Shown: piece after piece, positions 13,103-20,269 of the stretch | Numbering within the stretch: the stretch's first letter is position 1 | Layout: each line of letters begins with the position of its first letter | Virus record (IMG/VR): IMGVR_UViG_3300031933_000087 | Span: 1-38,389 of that record | DNA length: 38,389 nt | Source: a virus | Direction: 5' to 3' (one strand) | Translations under genes and position numbers: made by a program | Notes under the pieces: model-generated | Told to the model about the DNA's origin: nothing | Seen by the model: the letters and a program-made list of their open reading frames with translations, nothing else | The model's database searches: none

Positions 13103-13968
13103 TTTCTCCCAAGTCTCCAACCATTACCAGGACATTCTAGCATCATCTTACAATTTCCGCAACCATCATTCCACCACTTTATACCTTTTTTTGCCTCACT
13201 TATTTTTATTTTACTTTCTTCTGAATGAGTTTTGCCTAACAAGTTAGTATTACCTTTTTTTACCTCACTCATTTTTCTTTTGGTTTCTTCTGAATGAGTT
13301 TTTCCCTGTTTTGCCTCACTTATTTTTCTTCTGGTTTCTTCTGATGGATTTTTTTTTGCCTCACTCAATTTTATTTTGGTTTCTTCCGAAAGGATTTTAC
13401 CTTTATTTGATTCGCCAATTTTTCTTTTGTGTTCTTCTGAAAGAATAGATCCTTTTCTACTGGGGGGTATAGTTTTATTTGCTTTGTGTGCCTCACTTAT
13501 TTTTCTTCTGGTTTCTTCTGAAAGGGGTTTATCAAAATTATGATTTTTCTCCCCTCTTAGTGCTTCACTTAATTTTGCTTTATGTTCTTCTGTAAGAGTT
13601 TTTCCTTTCTTCGCTTCACTCAATTTTATTTTGGTTTCTTTAGATCGTTTTTTTCCTTTATTTGATTCGCCAATTTTTCTTTTGGATTCTTTACTTGTAA
13701 TTCTCCCAGAAACTCCTTCTCCTCCATTAGTTCTATTATGAAGAATACCAGTTCCCAAATCTTTTCTACCAAAGACAGCAATCATATAGATTTCGTGCTT
13801 AAATGCCTCTTGTTCGGTTAGATTTTTCTTGAGAAATATTATTCTCGACTTATCTTTGGGTGGTTTAATGTCTTTTTTACTTCTCCAATATACACGATTT
13901 CCTTTACCCTTACCAATATAGTAAGGAGTTCTATCTTCACGCAGATATGCGTAAGTGTAGTATTTCAT
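13099..13968 (-). CDS. GIY-YIG homing-type endonuclease with NUMOD3 repeats (A), 289 aa
   Basis: The N-terminus YTYAYLREDRTPYYIGKGKG is a GIY-YIG nuclease start, with a later glutamate (KHEIYMIAVFG) and LHNRTNGGEG as further core elements. About eight repeats of the form (S/T)EE(T/H)KxKISEAKKGK follow, the NUMOD3 DNA-binding repeat of homing endonucleases. It ends CPGNGWRLGRK. Composite element 1 precedes it, and the stop overlaps the AbrB-like gene, so it sits inside an operon. Confidence 0.8.
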   Translation of the reverse strand: MKYYTYAYLREDRTPYYIGKGKGNRVYWRSKKDIKPPKDKSRIIFLKKNLTEQEAFKHEIYMIAVFGRKDLGTGILHNRTNGGEGVSGRITSKESKRKIGESNKGKKRSKETKIKLSEAKKGKTLTEEHKAKLSEALRGEKNHNFDKPLSEETRRKISEAHKANKTIPPSRKGSILSEEHKRKIGESNKGKILSEETKIKLSEAKKNPSEETRRKISEAKQGKTHSEETKRKMSEVKKGNTNLLGKTHSEESKIKISEAKKGIKWWNDGCGNCKMMLECPGNGWRLGRK

Positions 13969-13979
13969 CTGCTTTAGAG

Positions 13980-14073
13980 GTGTTGTGGTTATAGTTATTT
14001 ATACAAGAAAAGGAGCATTTCTACTCCTTTTCTGCTTATAAGTCACCACAACACATAAGCACTACTATTTATC
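13980..14073 (-). ncRNA. Composite sRNA/leader element 1 (before endonuclease A)
   Basis: Minus-strand order: late box GATAAATA (14066-14073); H1 with a 7-bp stem (14055-14061 with 14033-14039); H2 with a 12-bp stem and GAAA loop (14006-14033), closed by TTTTCT; late box TATAAATA (13996-14003); then ACCACAACAC (13980-13989). The last is a perfect complement of 10 bases in the 15-nt H1 loop (14045-14054). An RNA of about 58 nt and a matching mRNA 5' end are inferred. Confidence 0.65.
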
Positions 14074-14223
14074 GTCAGTATAATCTTGTACTGCCTGTTC
14101 TACAATAACCTGGATTTCTTTGCTCGTAAAATTATTCATAAAAGACCACATAGGGTCTTCCTTATCCCAGTTGATTTCGTAGGAACCGTCTTCGTTTTTT
14201 ATAATTTTTAGTGAGTCACTCAT
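14065..14223 (-). CDS. Hypothetical protein, 52 aa, paralogue of 15322-15492
   Basis: Starts MSDSLKIIKNEDGSYEINWD and continues DPMWSFMNNFT and IVEQAVQDYTDDK. It shares the order NxDGxxxIxWDxxDP...E with the protein at 15322-15492. It begins in a TGATG junction, and its stop lies within the first late box of element 1. Function unknown. Confidence 0.65.
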   Translation of the reverse strand: MSDSLKIIKNEDGSYEINWDKEDPMWSFMNNFTSKEIQVIVEQAVQDYTDDK

Positions 14224-14345
14224 CAGTCTCTTTTCTTGGGAGCATTACAAACATTACAATAATATGAGAAACCACTCTTAAAACCCTTAACGACCTGATA
14301 GTGGTCTTTATCGAGTGGTTTCTCCTCACCACAATTGGCACACAC
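14223..14345 (-). CDS. Small zinc-ribbon protein, 40 aa, GTG start
   Basis: Contains CANCGEEKPLDKDHY and YYCNVCNAPKKRD: two CxxC pairs with the spacing seen in short ribbons that often accompany HNH and GIY-YIG nucleases. I start at the GTG at 14345, because the longer frame overlaps the whole upstream gene and has no good start. Stop is in a TGATG junction. Confidence 0.5.
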   Translation of the reverse strand: MCANCGEEKPLDKDHYQVVKGFKSGFSYYCNVCNAPKKRD

Positions 14346-14346
14346 T

Positions 14347-14535
14347 CTAGTTTGGAGTGTCCCAATCTGATTTTTCTTGTTTACGGAGGCTCTTAAGTTC
14401 TCTGTAAAGTTCCTTGATTTGTTGATAAGCGTCTTCTGGCGAAATCTTATCCGCGATTTCAAGTCCGGCAATGAGACCGACTTTATCTCCAAAACGAGCC
14501 AGTGCTCTTTCATACTCAGACAATAACTCATACAT
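14347..14535 (-). CDS. Hypothetical helical protein, 62 aa
   Basis: Starts MYELLSEYERALARFGDKVG in an 8-nt ATGTATGA overlap; the longer TTG frame is rejected. Helical, with a basic end (KSLRKQEKSDWDTPN). Function unknown. Confidence 0.6.
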   Translation of the reverse strand: MYELLSEYERALARFGDKVGLIAGLEIADKISPEDAYQQIKELYRELKSLRKQEKSDWDTPN

Positions 14536-14764
14536 TTTGATTAACTCCACAATGTTCGGCAACAATATCTATGCGGGCATCAACAGCACGAATATTTTCC
14601 ATTAGTTCATAGAGTACATTTGTAGTCTCAATATTTTCTTCTTCTAATCTTCTAATATCCTCAAGAGAACCATAATACTTTTGCTCTAATGCCGCAAGGC
14701 GATCATAAACATCATCAATCGGTACTTGATCCGCATATCCCCAGTTGTGTAACCATCCCATCAT
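14528..14764 (-). CDS. Hypothetical coiled-coil protein, 78 aa
   Basis: Opens MMGWLHNWGYADQVPIDDVY, then about 40 residues with a heptad pattern (LAALEQKYYGSLEDIRRLEE). A trimeric or dimeric coiled coil is likely. Function unknown. Confidence 0.6.
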   Translation of the reverse strand: MMGWLHNWGYADQVPIDDVYDRLAALEQKYYGSLEDIRRLEEENIETTNVLYELMENIRAVDARIDIVAEHCGVNQNV

Positions 14765-14943
14765 TTAATCACTCCTATAGATTTCAAGTAAAGATTGTAT
14801 CTCATAAAACGCTGAACCGATGGTTTAATATCCAAACTCCTACAACACTCACAATAGGATAAAAACTCAAAGAATGGTGTTGTGGGGTCAAGTGCCGGAT
14901 ACTTTGGGTCATAATAACCCATAATGCCACGAAAGTCAAGCAT
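14761..14943 (-). CDS. Hypothetical protein, 60 aa
   Basis: Contains YPALDPTTPFFEFLSYCECC and a basic C-terminus. The start shares an 8-nt ATGCTTGA overlap with the preceding gene; an internal ATG (MGYYDPKYP) is possible. Function unknown. Confidence 0.55.
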   Translation of the reverse strand: MLDFRGIMGYYDPKYPALDPTTPFFEFLSYCECCRSLDIKPSVQRFMRYNLYLKSIGVIK

Positions 14944-15130
14944 TTAGTTCTTCGGCAAGGGATAGAAGGTCATTTTTATCCAGAACAATCAAATCATTTT
15001 GTGCCGTATAAGACCTTATATTCTCTGCGGCAGTAAAAAGAATAGCGGCAACTAACTTTTCTTCTGTATCGGCACCATTATTACGGTGTTCCCATACTGC
15101 GTTCATAAACTCCTGTGCTCTTTCGGTCAT
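14936..15130 (-). CDS. Conserved cyanophage protein, 64 aa
   Basis: Starts MTERAQEFMNAVWEHRNNGA and ends LDKNDLLSLAEELNA. I recognise the family from T4-like cyanophages; function unknown. Overlaps the preceding stop by 4 nt. Confidence 0.65.
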   Translation of the reverse strand: MTERAQEFMNAVWEHRNNGADTEEKLVAAILFTAAENIRSYTAQNDLIVLDKNDLLSLAEELNA

Positions 15131-15315
15131 TTTTGGTATAGTTGGTAATCTTTTTTGGTGAAATTACTTCTGGTTATGTATTTCTGTGCGTTTAGTAATG
15201 AATCAAAATAACAGGTTTTAACATCGGCAAGTTCTTTGCCTTCCCTATGAACGACGATGACGGGAAACCCCTCATACTTAAACTCCGGAACCACATCAAG
15301 TTTTTTCTTTGGCAT
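15127..15315 (-). CDS. Hypothetical protein, 62 aa
   Basis: Basic protein starting MPKKKLDVVPEFKYEGFPVI. GAAGGA lies just before the ATG, and the TATAAT at 15338-15343 is about 25 nt upstream, so it may have its own promoter. Function unknown. Confidence 0.6.
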   Translation of the reverse strand: MPKKKLDVVPEFKYEGFPVIVVHREGKELADVKTCYFDSLLNAQKYITRSNFTKKDYQLYQK

Positions 15316-15321
15316 TTTCCT

Positions 15322-15492
15322 TCAGGATTGTTCTGGTATTATAGCACGACTTTGGAGTTTCTGCTCGCAATATTCTCGGATTTCTCGAATAAAATCCTCC
15401 TCGGTCCAAGTACTCAACATATTTTCGATGGGGTCGTTTGGGTCCCAAGAAATATTAAAAGTTCCATCTGGATTTTCTTTTACGTCAATCAT
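15322..15492 (-). CDS. Hypothetical protein, 56 aa, paralogue of 14065-14223
   Basis: Starts MIDVKENPDGTFNISWDPND and continues PIENMLSTWTEEDF and REIREYCEQ. Its alignment with the 14065 protein suggests a local duplication. The last codons contain the TATAAT used by the next gene. Overlaps the preceding gene by 8 nt. Confidence 0.65.
   Translation of the reverse strand: MIDVKENPDGTFNISWDPNDPIENMLSTWTEEDFIREIREYCEQKLQSRAIIPEQS
15338..15343 (-). promoter_or_regulatory. TATAAT box inside the end of a gene
   Basis: CGTGCTATAATACC lies in the codons for SRAIIP of the 15322 gene, about 25 nt before the ATG at 15315. No good -35 hexamer. Confidence 0.4.
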
Positions 15493-15673
15493 TTATTTTT
15501 TCCCCCCATAACCATTTAGTTTCTCCTGTTGGATTTGGTTGTAGTTCATAATACTCTTCATCATCTAATCGTCTATACACATAATGAGTTCCGTCCTCTC
15601 TTTCACAAATAAATTCACATTTATGAGGAGAATACAATCGTGCCTCAATTATTTTGTCCTTTAGATTTAACAT
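15485..15673 (-). CDS. Hypothetical protein, 62 aa
   Basis: Beta-like pattern (CEFICEREDGTHYVYRRLDD) and a tryptophan-rich end. It overlaps both neighbours (29 nt and 8 nt). Function unknown. Confidence 0.6.
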   Translation of the reverse strand: MLNLKDKIIEARLYSPHKCEFICEREDGTHYVYRRLDDEEYYELQPNPTGETKWLWGEKIND

Positions 15674-15938
15674 CGTATTTGATTATAATTTTCTTATGAC
15701 TGGTATAATTGTCAGAGCACGAATAATGTTCTACCACACCATCAAGTTCTTTAGCAATTTCATTTATATCCTTTCCACATTTATATCCTTCCTCATAAGC
15801 GGCGAGTAACCACTTATACATCAACTCTTTTCTTTGTTGCGGATCTTCTGTTTCCACATCACCATAAAAATATTCACTCAAGAATGTATAGGGTGATACA
15901 TTACTATCTATCCAATTTAAGAAATGTTCCTCAATCAT
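15645..15938 (-). CDS. Hypothetical protein, 97 aa
   Basis: I start at MIEEHFLNWIDSNVSPYTFL, where ATGATTGA links it to the preceding stop; the longer frame has no support. A helical core is followed by a basic tail (SHKKIIIKYDVKSKGQNN). Function unknown. Confidence 0.6.
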   Translation of the reverse strand: MIEEHFLNWIDSNVSPYTFLSEYFYGDVETEDPQQRKELMYKWLLAAYEEGYKCGKDINEIAKELDGVVEHYSCSDNYTSHKKIIIKYDVKSKGQNN

Positions 15939-16141
15939 TTTTGGCAGTCCAAGAAGTAGTGATAGTTTGCTCCATTTGGAGGAGAATATCTCACGACCGC
16001 ACATCCATTATAAGTATCAATGACCTCAAACTTACTTTCATATTGGAGTGCTTCTGCCGGTTTATTAGGTTTTATCATATAAAATAGCAGAAGAAGTGAT
16101 AATACCCCAACCGTAGCACCAAAAATTACTGGTTTATTCAT
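15935..16141 (-). CDS. Small N-anchored membrane protein, 68 aa
   Basis: Residues about 4-23 (PVIFGATVGVLSLLLLFYMI) form a membrane anchor. The rest (CAVVRYSPPNGANYHYFLDC) is a small cysteine-containing domain, likely periplasmic, where the two cysteines could form a disulfide. Overlaps the next gene upstream by 8 nt. Confidence 0.6.
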   Translation of the reverse strand: MNKPVIFGATVGVLSLLLLFYMIKPNKPAEALQYESKFEVIDTYNGCAVVRYSPPNGANYHYFLDCQK

Positions 16142-16346
16142 CCCAAGGTGTCCTCCTTTCTAAAAGTTGTTTGATTTTTTCGATTGTTTTTGGGTCTGGT
16201 GGTTCGGCAAGTCGTTTTTGGAGTTCCTCAAAGTCTTCTCTGGAGATACAGATTGTTTCTGGTTTTGCTCCAAAGTATTTAAGGCATCTGCGTTCATACC
16301 TCCAGTGCTTATAATCACGCCATAAGGATACAAAAAAGTTTCTCAT
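16134..16346 (-). CDS. Protein with a TacA/DUF1778-like C-terminus, 70 aa
   Basis: The C-terminal half, ISREDFEELQKRLAEPPDP then IEKIKQLLERRTPW, resembles the toxin-binding tail of DUF1778 (TacA-type) antitoxins. The N-terminus (MRNFFVSLWRDYKHWRYERR) is basic and aromatic instead of a ribbon-helix-helix, and no acetyltransferase toxin is nearby. It may neutralise a host toxin (inference). Confidence 0.5.
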   Translation of the reverse strand: MRNFFVSLWRDYKHWRYERRCLKYFGAKPETICISREDFEELQKRLAEPPDPKTIEKIKQLLERRTPWDE

Positions 16347-16612
16347 AGTTCTCTGGTGTGTGAAAGATTATAAGGTGCCCCATATGATATAAACTCCATA
16401 CTAAATGAGAACGACCAGATATTAAAGTCTATGGAGAATATACTACCACACAAAAATCCCAAAGTCAATCTCATACGAGGGTTCCAAGACCAATATTCAC
16501 TTGTATGTATTTCTACATCAAGAACATTAAATCTCTTAAACTGACCTATGGTTGCGTAGGCGTCCCTCCCATAATCATAATCTGTATAAAAATCAAATAG
16601 TTTCATCGTCAA
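16343..16612 (-). CDS. Hypothetical protein, 89 aa
   Basis: Aromatic-rich beta-like protein (SIFSIDFNIWSFSFSMEFIS). Starts at 16612, or two codons later at MKLFDFY. It overlaps the preceding gene by 20 nt. Function unknown. Confidence 0.55.
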   Translation of the reverse strand: MTMKLFDFYTDYDYGRDAYATIGQFKRFNVLDVEIHTSEYWSWNPRMRLTLGFLCGSIFSIDFNIWSFSFSMEFISYGAPYNLSHTREL

Positions 16613-16772
16613 AAGAGAAGTATTCGTAGATTTCGGACATTACACACTCTTCTATATTGTCACGAATGGTTCCCTCATTTGGGTTCTCAATATGTTTGTG
16701 TGCTCTGTGCCAACCACGTTTTACACCTGCGTTAATTGCCATTTCTAAAATCACAAGAGTTTTAGCTTTCAT
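16593..16772 (-). CDS. Conserved small cyanophage protein, 59 aa
   Basis: Starts MKAKTLVILEMAINAGVKRG, continues WHRAHKHIENP, and ends MSEIYEYFSFDDETI. The family looks familiar from T4-like cyanophages, without known function. GGGAGG lies just upstream of the ATG. Confidence 0.65.
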   Translation of the reverse strand: MKAKTLVILEMAINAGVKRGWHRAHKHIENPNEGTIRDNIEECVMSEIYEYFSFDDETI

Positions 16773-16975
16773 TAGATTACCTCCCAGTCACATTCCCAGT
16801 GACAATCTTCACTTATATTTACCCAGAAAAAGTATTTTTGATTTTGACTAGCAAGAAACAACATACCATCTCCTTTATCCTGTTCCACAATACAGACAGA
16901 ATTATTTTCCATACTATTGATAAGGCGGTTTTTTGCCTTACTTGATTTAGGTTTTACAGTAACTTTGCGGGTCAT
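16772..16975 (-). CDS. Conserved small cyanophage protein, 67 aa
   Basis: Starts MTRKVTVKPKSSKAKNRLIN, then VCIVEQDKGDGMLFLA and a tryptophan-rich end. A familiar uncharacterised cyanophage family. Overlaps its upstream neighbour by 4 nt. Confidence 0.65.
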   Translation of the reverse strand: MTRKVTVKPKSSKAKNRLINSMENNSVCIVEQDKGDGMLFLASQNQKYFFWVNISEDCHWECDWEVI

Positions 16976-17172
16976 TTGAAAAATCCAGTAGCAACAGCAA
17001 TAATTAAAACAATAGCAAGAATAGTAAGACCAACCAGAGCACTAATCCACAAAGGAGATAGTACCCACCACCAACTCCAAGTAATGTGACCGGTAAGTTT
17101 TAGACCAATAAACAATACGGTAAGCAAACTAGGGAAAATACCACTAGAGGAAGATGAAGTGTTGTTAGACAT
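16972..17172 (-). CDS. Two-helix membrane protein, TmemFXF-like, 66 aa
   Basis: TVLFIGLKLTGHITWSWWWV and SALVGLTILAIVLIIAVATG form two membrane helices around the signature LKLTG-I-WSWWWV-SPLW of the phage 'transmembrane Fragile-X-F' family. I start at MSNNTSSSSSGIFP; an in-frame TTG at 17232 would add 20 residues. Probably inner membrane; role unknown. Confidence 0.65.
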   Translation of the reverse strand: MSNNTSSSSSGIFPSLLTVLFIGLKLTGHITWSWWWVLSPLWISALVGLTILAIVLIIAVATGFFK

Positions 17173-17264
17173 AATGTTAGAATTGGAGTTTTTGATTGCG
17201 GTTTTTTCAATTAAATCAAGAAATTTACTCAAGAGGTGTGTGTCGTTTTTTTATTTACCTAGTC

Positions 17265-17319
17265 ATTATAAGGCAAAAATAGGGTCTCGTAAAGACCCCC
17301 TGTGACGGTTTGTCGGGTG
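17265..17319 (-). promoter_or_regulatory. Bipartite promoter copy 8 fused to a terminator hairpin
   Basis: Minus strand: CACCCGACAAACCGTCACA, hairpin GGGTCTTTACGAGACCC (17282-17298), TATAAT (17265-17270). TTTACG (17288-17293) is exactly 17 nt before the -10. It follows endonuclease gene B and drives the membrane-protein operon. Confidence 0.75.
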
Positions 17320-17322
17320 TCC

Positions 17323-18198
17323 TTATGATATTCTTCTTCTCTTGGAAGTGTCTATACCATTTCTCTTTTGATACTTTGAAAGATTTCCGGGATTAGCAAT
17401 ATATCCAGTTTCAGTACATTCCCATTTTTGAGAGCATACTTTTTTTCCAGTTTCTCTTCTTTTTTCTGTAGGTATTCCATAAATTCCAATACCAAGTTCT
17501 TTACATTTTTTACCTGCTATTTTTCCGCCAATTTTACCACCTATGGATCCTCCTTTTTTGCCATTTTTTGTTCTTTCTTCTGGAGTAAAAGCATATATTC
17601 CAGTTCCATTTTTCTTATGAGTTTCTGCCGCTTTTTTTCCATTTTCACTTCTTTGTTCAAAACTCATCCCATAAAACCCAATATTATTATTTTTATGAGT
17701 TTCTACTCCTTTTTTACCATTTTCACTTCTTTGTTTGGGAGAAATTCCACATAAACCAGTTTTATTTTTTTTATGATTATTTCCACTAGTTATTCCACCT
17801 CTACTAGAATTTTTTAACCTTTCATCTTTATTTAAAGCAAATATTCCCACATTATTTTCTTTTGTTTTCTCTCCACCTTTCAATCCTGCTTTTTTTTGAT
17901 GTTCTATGGAAAATATACCAGCACAATTTTCATTTAAACACCATTTATCATCATTATAAAATTCTTTAATTATTCTTTTTTCAACTTTATTCCCTTCTAT
18001 CCAACCATCATCAGTATAAGGAAACACTTCTAATATTTGTTTTTTGGGAGTATAAAGTTCCCAAACCCATTTATTAGTGTATGGAGAACCCCAATATTCC
18101 TCATCAAATACATCTTCTTTATGAACACCATAATAGTAATACAAAACTTCCTCAAAGGTGATTTTGTATATGTAAATTCTTGGACTTTGTGAAGTCAT
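17323..18198 (-). CDS. GIY-YIG-like endonuclease with repeats (B), 291 aa
   Basis: The N-terminus IYIYKITFEEVLYYYYGVHK fits a divergent GIY-YIG core, with EGNKVEKRIIKEFY (catalytic glutamate helix) and WCLNENCAG as later elements. The usual arginine of the nuclease is not obvious. About six repeats of the type GIYxxTPEERTKNGKKGG follow. The C-terminus, CTETGYIANPGNLSKYQ then RNGIDTSKRRRIS, is shared with C, D and E. Preceded by composite element 2. Confidence 0.7.
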   Translation of the reverse strand: MTSQSPRIYIYKITFEEVLYYYYGVHKEDVFDEEYWGSPYTNKWVWELYTPKKQILEVFPYTDDGWIEGNKVEKRIIKEFYNDDKWCLNENCAGIFSIEHQKKAGLKGGEKTKENNVGIFALNKDERLKNSSRGGITSGNNHKKNKTGLCGISPKQRSENGKKGVETHKNNNIGFYGMSFEQRSENGKKAAETHKKNGTGIYAFTPEERTKNGKKGGSIGGKIGGKIAGKKCKELGIGIYGIPTEKRRETGKKVCSQKWECTETGYIANPGNLSKYQKRNGIDTSKRRRIS

Positions 18199-18204
18199 CG
18201 TTAT

Positions 18205-18312
18205 TCTCTATGAACGGCATTACTATTTATAATAGTTTATAATAGAAAAGGTGCCCGAAAGCACCTAATCTGTCTGTAGAGAATTGCCGTTCCTAGAGAC
18301 ATTTGTATTTAG
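18205..18312 (-). ncRNA. Composite sRNA/leader element 2 (before endonuclease B)
   Basis: Minus-strand order: late-like box CTAAATAC (18305-18312); H1 with 5 + 3 bp (18271-18279 with 18293-18301) and a 13-nt loop; H2 GGTGC-TTTCGG-GCACC (18250-18265) followed by TTTTCT; late box TATAAATA (18224-18231); then 18205-18219, which pairs with 18285-18299 at 14 of 15 positions, including the H1 loop. Confidence 0.6.
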
Positions 18313-18315
18313 GTA

Positions 18316-19119
18316 TTAGATTTCAATTGTTAAATTTGGATCAAAATTAAGATTTAGACCGGAAGAATTCACTCCCGAATAATACCCCCTAGGATTACAA
18401 ATTATTTCACATTCATTAATAGAGTATCGAAAACTTTCGTGTGTATGACCGTGCGACCAATATTTGATTTGAGGATTATCCAAAATCAAATCCTCCAAGT
18501 TACTCGCATATGCCCCATTCGCAATACCAGCAGTTCGGTATTTTGGATGAACCGATTGATAAGATGGTGCGTGATGTGTAAGAACCCAAGTTTTAGTATC
18601 CTTAAACTCCTCCAACTTTTGCTGAAGAAATAGTTTGGACTTCTTATGAAACTTGAGAGTATCCTCGGGGTTCATCTTACGATAGTTAGAACCAATACGA
18701 ATAACCTTATAATCATTCATACACTGTGCCGCTTCCATCATCTCCAGAGCATTCTCATTACGAAAGTCAGTCCAGAGGGTGCAACCTAAGAAAATCGTAT
18801 CCTTTATTTTTACATAATCGTTCTCAAGGTAATGAATTTCTTTTGGAAGATGCTCTGCGAGAACATCAAAGGTTCCCTCCACATTATACCCATAAAATTC
18901 GTGATTACCATTTATGTAAAGAACCTCATCAAAGTTCTTTACGCACTTCTGTAGGAAGTCATCATAGACCTTATGAAGAGGTCCATCTTTCTTAAAGTGC
19001 CGGGCACATAGAATGTCTCCACCAAGAATAAGAACATCACCTGTTCCAAGGTCAGGAACTCCGTGACCGTGTTCGCAAGCCTCCAAATGTAAATCCGAGA
19101 CGCATTTAATCCTTGTCAT
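18316..19119 (-). CDS. Calcineurin-like metallophosphoesterase, 267 aa
   Basis: All family motifs are present: SDLHLE (about residues 8-13), GGDI (33-36), INGNHE (69-74), THHAP (about 178) and SHGHTHES (about 222). These residues hold two metal ions that cleave phosphoesters in nucleotides, nucleic acids or proteins. Its position beside the kinase, phosphatase and ligase suggests a nucleic-acid end-processing role (inference). The ATG at 19119 is preferred to the adjacent GTG. Confidence 0.8.
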   Translation of the reverse strand: MTRIKCVSDLHLEACEHGHGVPDLGTGDVLILGGDILCARHFKKDGPLHKVYDDFLQKCVKNFDEVLYINGNHEFYGYNVEGTFDVLAEHLPKEIHYLENDYVKIKDTIFLGCTLWTDFRNENALEMMEAAQCMNDYKVIRIGSNYRKMNPEDTLKFHKKSKLFLQQKLEEFKDTKTWVLTHHAPSYQSVHPKYRTAGIANGAYASNLEDLILDNPQIKYWSHGHTHESFRYSINECEIICNPRGYYSGVNSSGLNLNFDPNLTIEI

Positions 19120-19267
19120 CACAAAGTCCCACAGGTGGTTTGATATTCATAAGGTCATTATACAGCAACATAGCAAAAATGTGGTGAGGTCTTGTGCCAG
19201 TTTCAATTGCGGAACTGGTGGCAACCGCCCACATAATATTCAGTTGATTTTTATCAGGCAGTTCCAT
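19106..19267 (-). CDS. Hypothetical protein, 53 aa, containing a promoter
   Basis: Starts MELPDKNQLNIMWAVATSSA in a TGATG junction with the phosphatase gene. Residues ETGTRPHHIFAMLLYNDLMN are encoded by promoter copy 9, including the TATAAT (codons LYND). The 3' end overlaps the phosphoesterase start by 14 nt. Function unknown. Confidence 0.6.
   Translation of the reverse strand: MELPDKNQLNIMWAVATSSAIETGTRPHHIFAMLLYNDLMNIKPPVGLCDDKD
19157..19202 (-). promoter_or_regulatory. Bipartite promoter, copy 9, inside a gene
   Basis: AACTGGCACA (19193-19202), 30 nt, TATAAT (19157-19162), then GACC and the phosphoesterase start 38 nt on. The upstream CAC half is degenerate (GCAATTGAAACTGG), perhaps because the sequence is also coding. 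Confidence 0.55.
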
Positions 19268-19722
19268 CAAAAATCTCCTTTACCTTGTGATACATCAAAC
19301 ACAAAAATACCACGATTTATCCACATATCAATTACCCTTTTCCTATCATCAAAAACAGCAAAGATATTATAATCCTCCTCAATCTGGTCGGCAAGTTCTC
19401 CCTTTACAATCGCATCATCCCGATGGTCTTCATACTTTCGCATTAGAAGACCATTATAATCGTGTTCGCAAATACCATACTTCTCAAACCATTTCAGGGT
19501 CACATCACGATAGTCATCACTTCTTCCACTTACAAAGAAGATTGGAAATCTATCTTTGAGTGCGTTAAGAACCTCAAGAACCTGTGGAATTGGTCGGTCG
19601 TTTATAATCCCCAAGTTCCAGGCATTCCAATTGCGAGGTTTAGTTGCGACATACTGACGACGATGAGAAACATCACATAATGTCCCATCTAAATCCACAA
19701 CTACACAATTAGGTTTCGTCAT
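19267..19722 (-). CDS. Polynucleotide 3'-phosphatase (HAD), 151 aa
   Basis: VVVDLDGTLCD (D10, D12) is HAD motif I; FVSGRSDDYR (about 59-68) is motif II; DRKR with the preceding FDD gives the acidic motif. It matches the C-terminal half of T4 Pnkp, which removes 3'-phosphates from broken RNA or DNA ends. Here it is a separate gene, overlapping the kinase gene by 14 nt, so the two probably work together. Confidence 0.75.
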   Translation of the reverse strand: MTKPNCVVVDLDGTLCDVSHRRQYVATKPRNWNAWNLGIINDRPIPQVLEVLNALKDRFPIFFVSGRSDDYRDVTLKWFEKYGICEHDYNGLLMRKYEDHRDDAIVKGELADQIEEDYNIFAVFDDRKRVIDMWINRGIFVFDVSQGKGDF

Positions 19723-20191
19723 TTACACACTCCACATAATCAAAATCCTCATTACGAGTAGGAATTTCAAGTTGATGATACATTCTTTTGAGAATGCTTT
19801 CGGGAATAAACTTACCTTCACGATTTTTGTTTCGTTCCAGCGCCTCTTCTAGTGATACCTCAAAGTACATCACACCTCTTGCGTAAAAGGAAGGGAGTTT
19901 GGAAAGTTTTTTCTTTCTGGTCTTGACTGTGAGATTTGTCTGGTCCCAAATGAGATTTTCACCCCTATCCTTCGCCATAATGAACGCAAGTTCTAACTGA
20001 CGGGTTGCTTCACTAATACAATCCTCAAAGATTTCGTTATAAGTCGTATTGTGTTCTTGTGCGACCTTTTCAATATAATTGTCTGTGGATAAGATTACCG
20101 AATTGGACCAATAAGGAATTGTTTTCAGTTTTTCGACGTATGTAGATTTTCCGGAACAAGGGATACCTACAAGCATTACACATTCAGGCAT
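19709..20191 (-). CDS. Polynucleotide 5'-kinase, 160 aa
   Basis: GIPCSGKST at residues 9-17 is the P-loop; STDNYIEK and IWDQTNLTVKTRKKKLSKL correspond to the substrate and Arg-lid regions of the T4 Pnkp kinase domain. The enzyme would phosphorylate 5'-OH ends for ligation. Length fits the kinase domain alone. Promoter copy 10 lies about 20 nt upstream. Confidence 0.75.
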   Translation of the reverse strand: MPECVMLVGIPCSGKSTYVEKLKTIPYWSNSVILSTDNYIEKVAQEHNTTYNEIFEDCISEATRQLELAFIMAKDRGENLIWDQTNLTVKTRKKKLSKLPSFYARGVMYFEVSLEEALERNKNREGKFIPESILKRMYHQLEIPTRNEDFDYVECVNDET

Positions 20192-20211
20192 TTTTCTTTA
20201 TCTTTGGAAGT

Positions 20212-20266
20212 ATTATACAATAAAAAAGGGTCTCCGTAAAGACCCTTTGTGCCAGTTTGAGAAGTG
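20212..20266 (-). promoter_or_regulatory. Bipartite promoter copy 10 fused to a terminator hairpin
   Basis: Minus strand: CACTTCTCAAACTGGCACA, hairpin with stem AAAGGGTCT/AGACCCTTT (20225-20248) and T-run, TATAAT (20212-20217). TTTACG (20235-20240) is 17 nt before the -10. The hairpin-to-promoter part is identical to copy 3. Confidence 0.75.
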
Positions 20267-20269
20267 GTA

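Noticed and set aside
13140-13700. CRISPR-like or satellite repeats in the endonuclease genes
   Set aside because: The repeats are in frame and encode NUMOD3-type protein repeats with variable length and sequence; no spacer structure.
13980-14054. Composite elements as endonuclease recognition palindromes or transposon ends
   Set aside because: Arms differ among copies, lie on only one side of the genes, and start exactly after late-promoter boxes; RNA pairing explains them better.
17173-17232. N-terminal extension of the TmemFXF-like protein from TTG
   Set aside because: The family usually begins shortly before the first helix and no ribosome-binding site supports the TTG; kept as an alternative.
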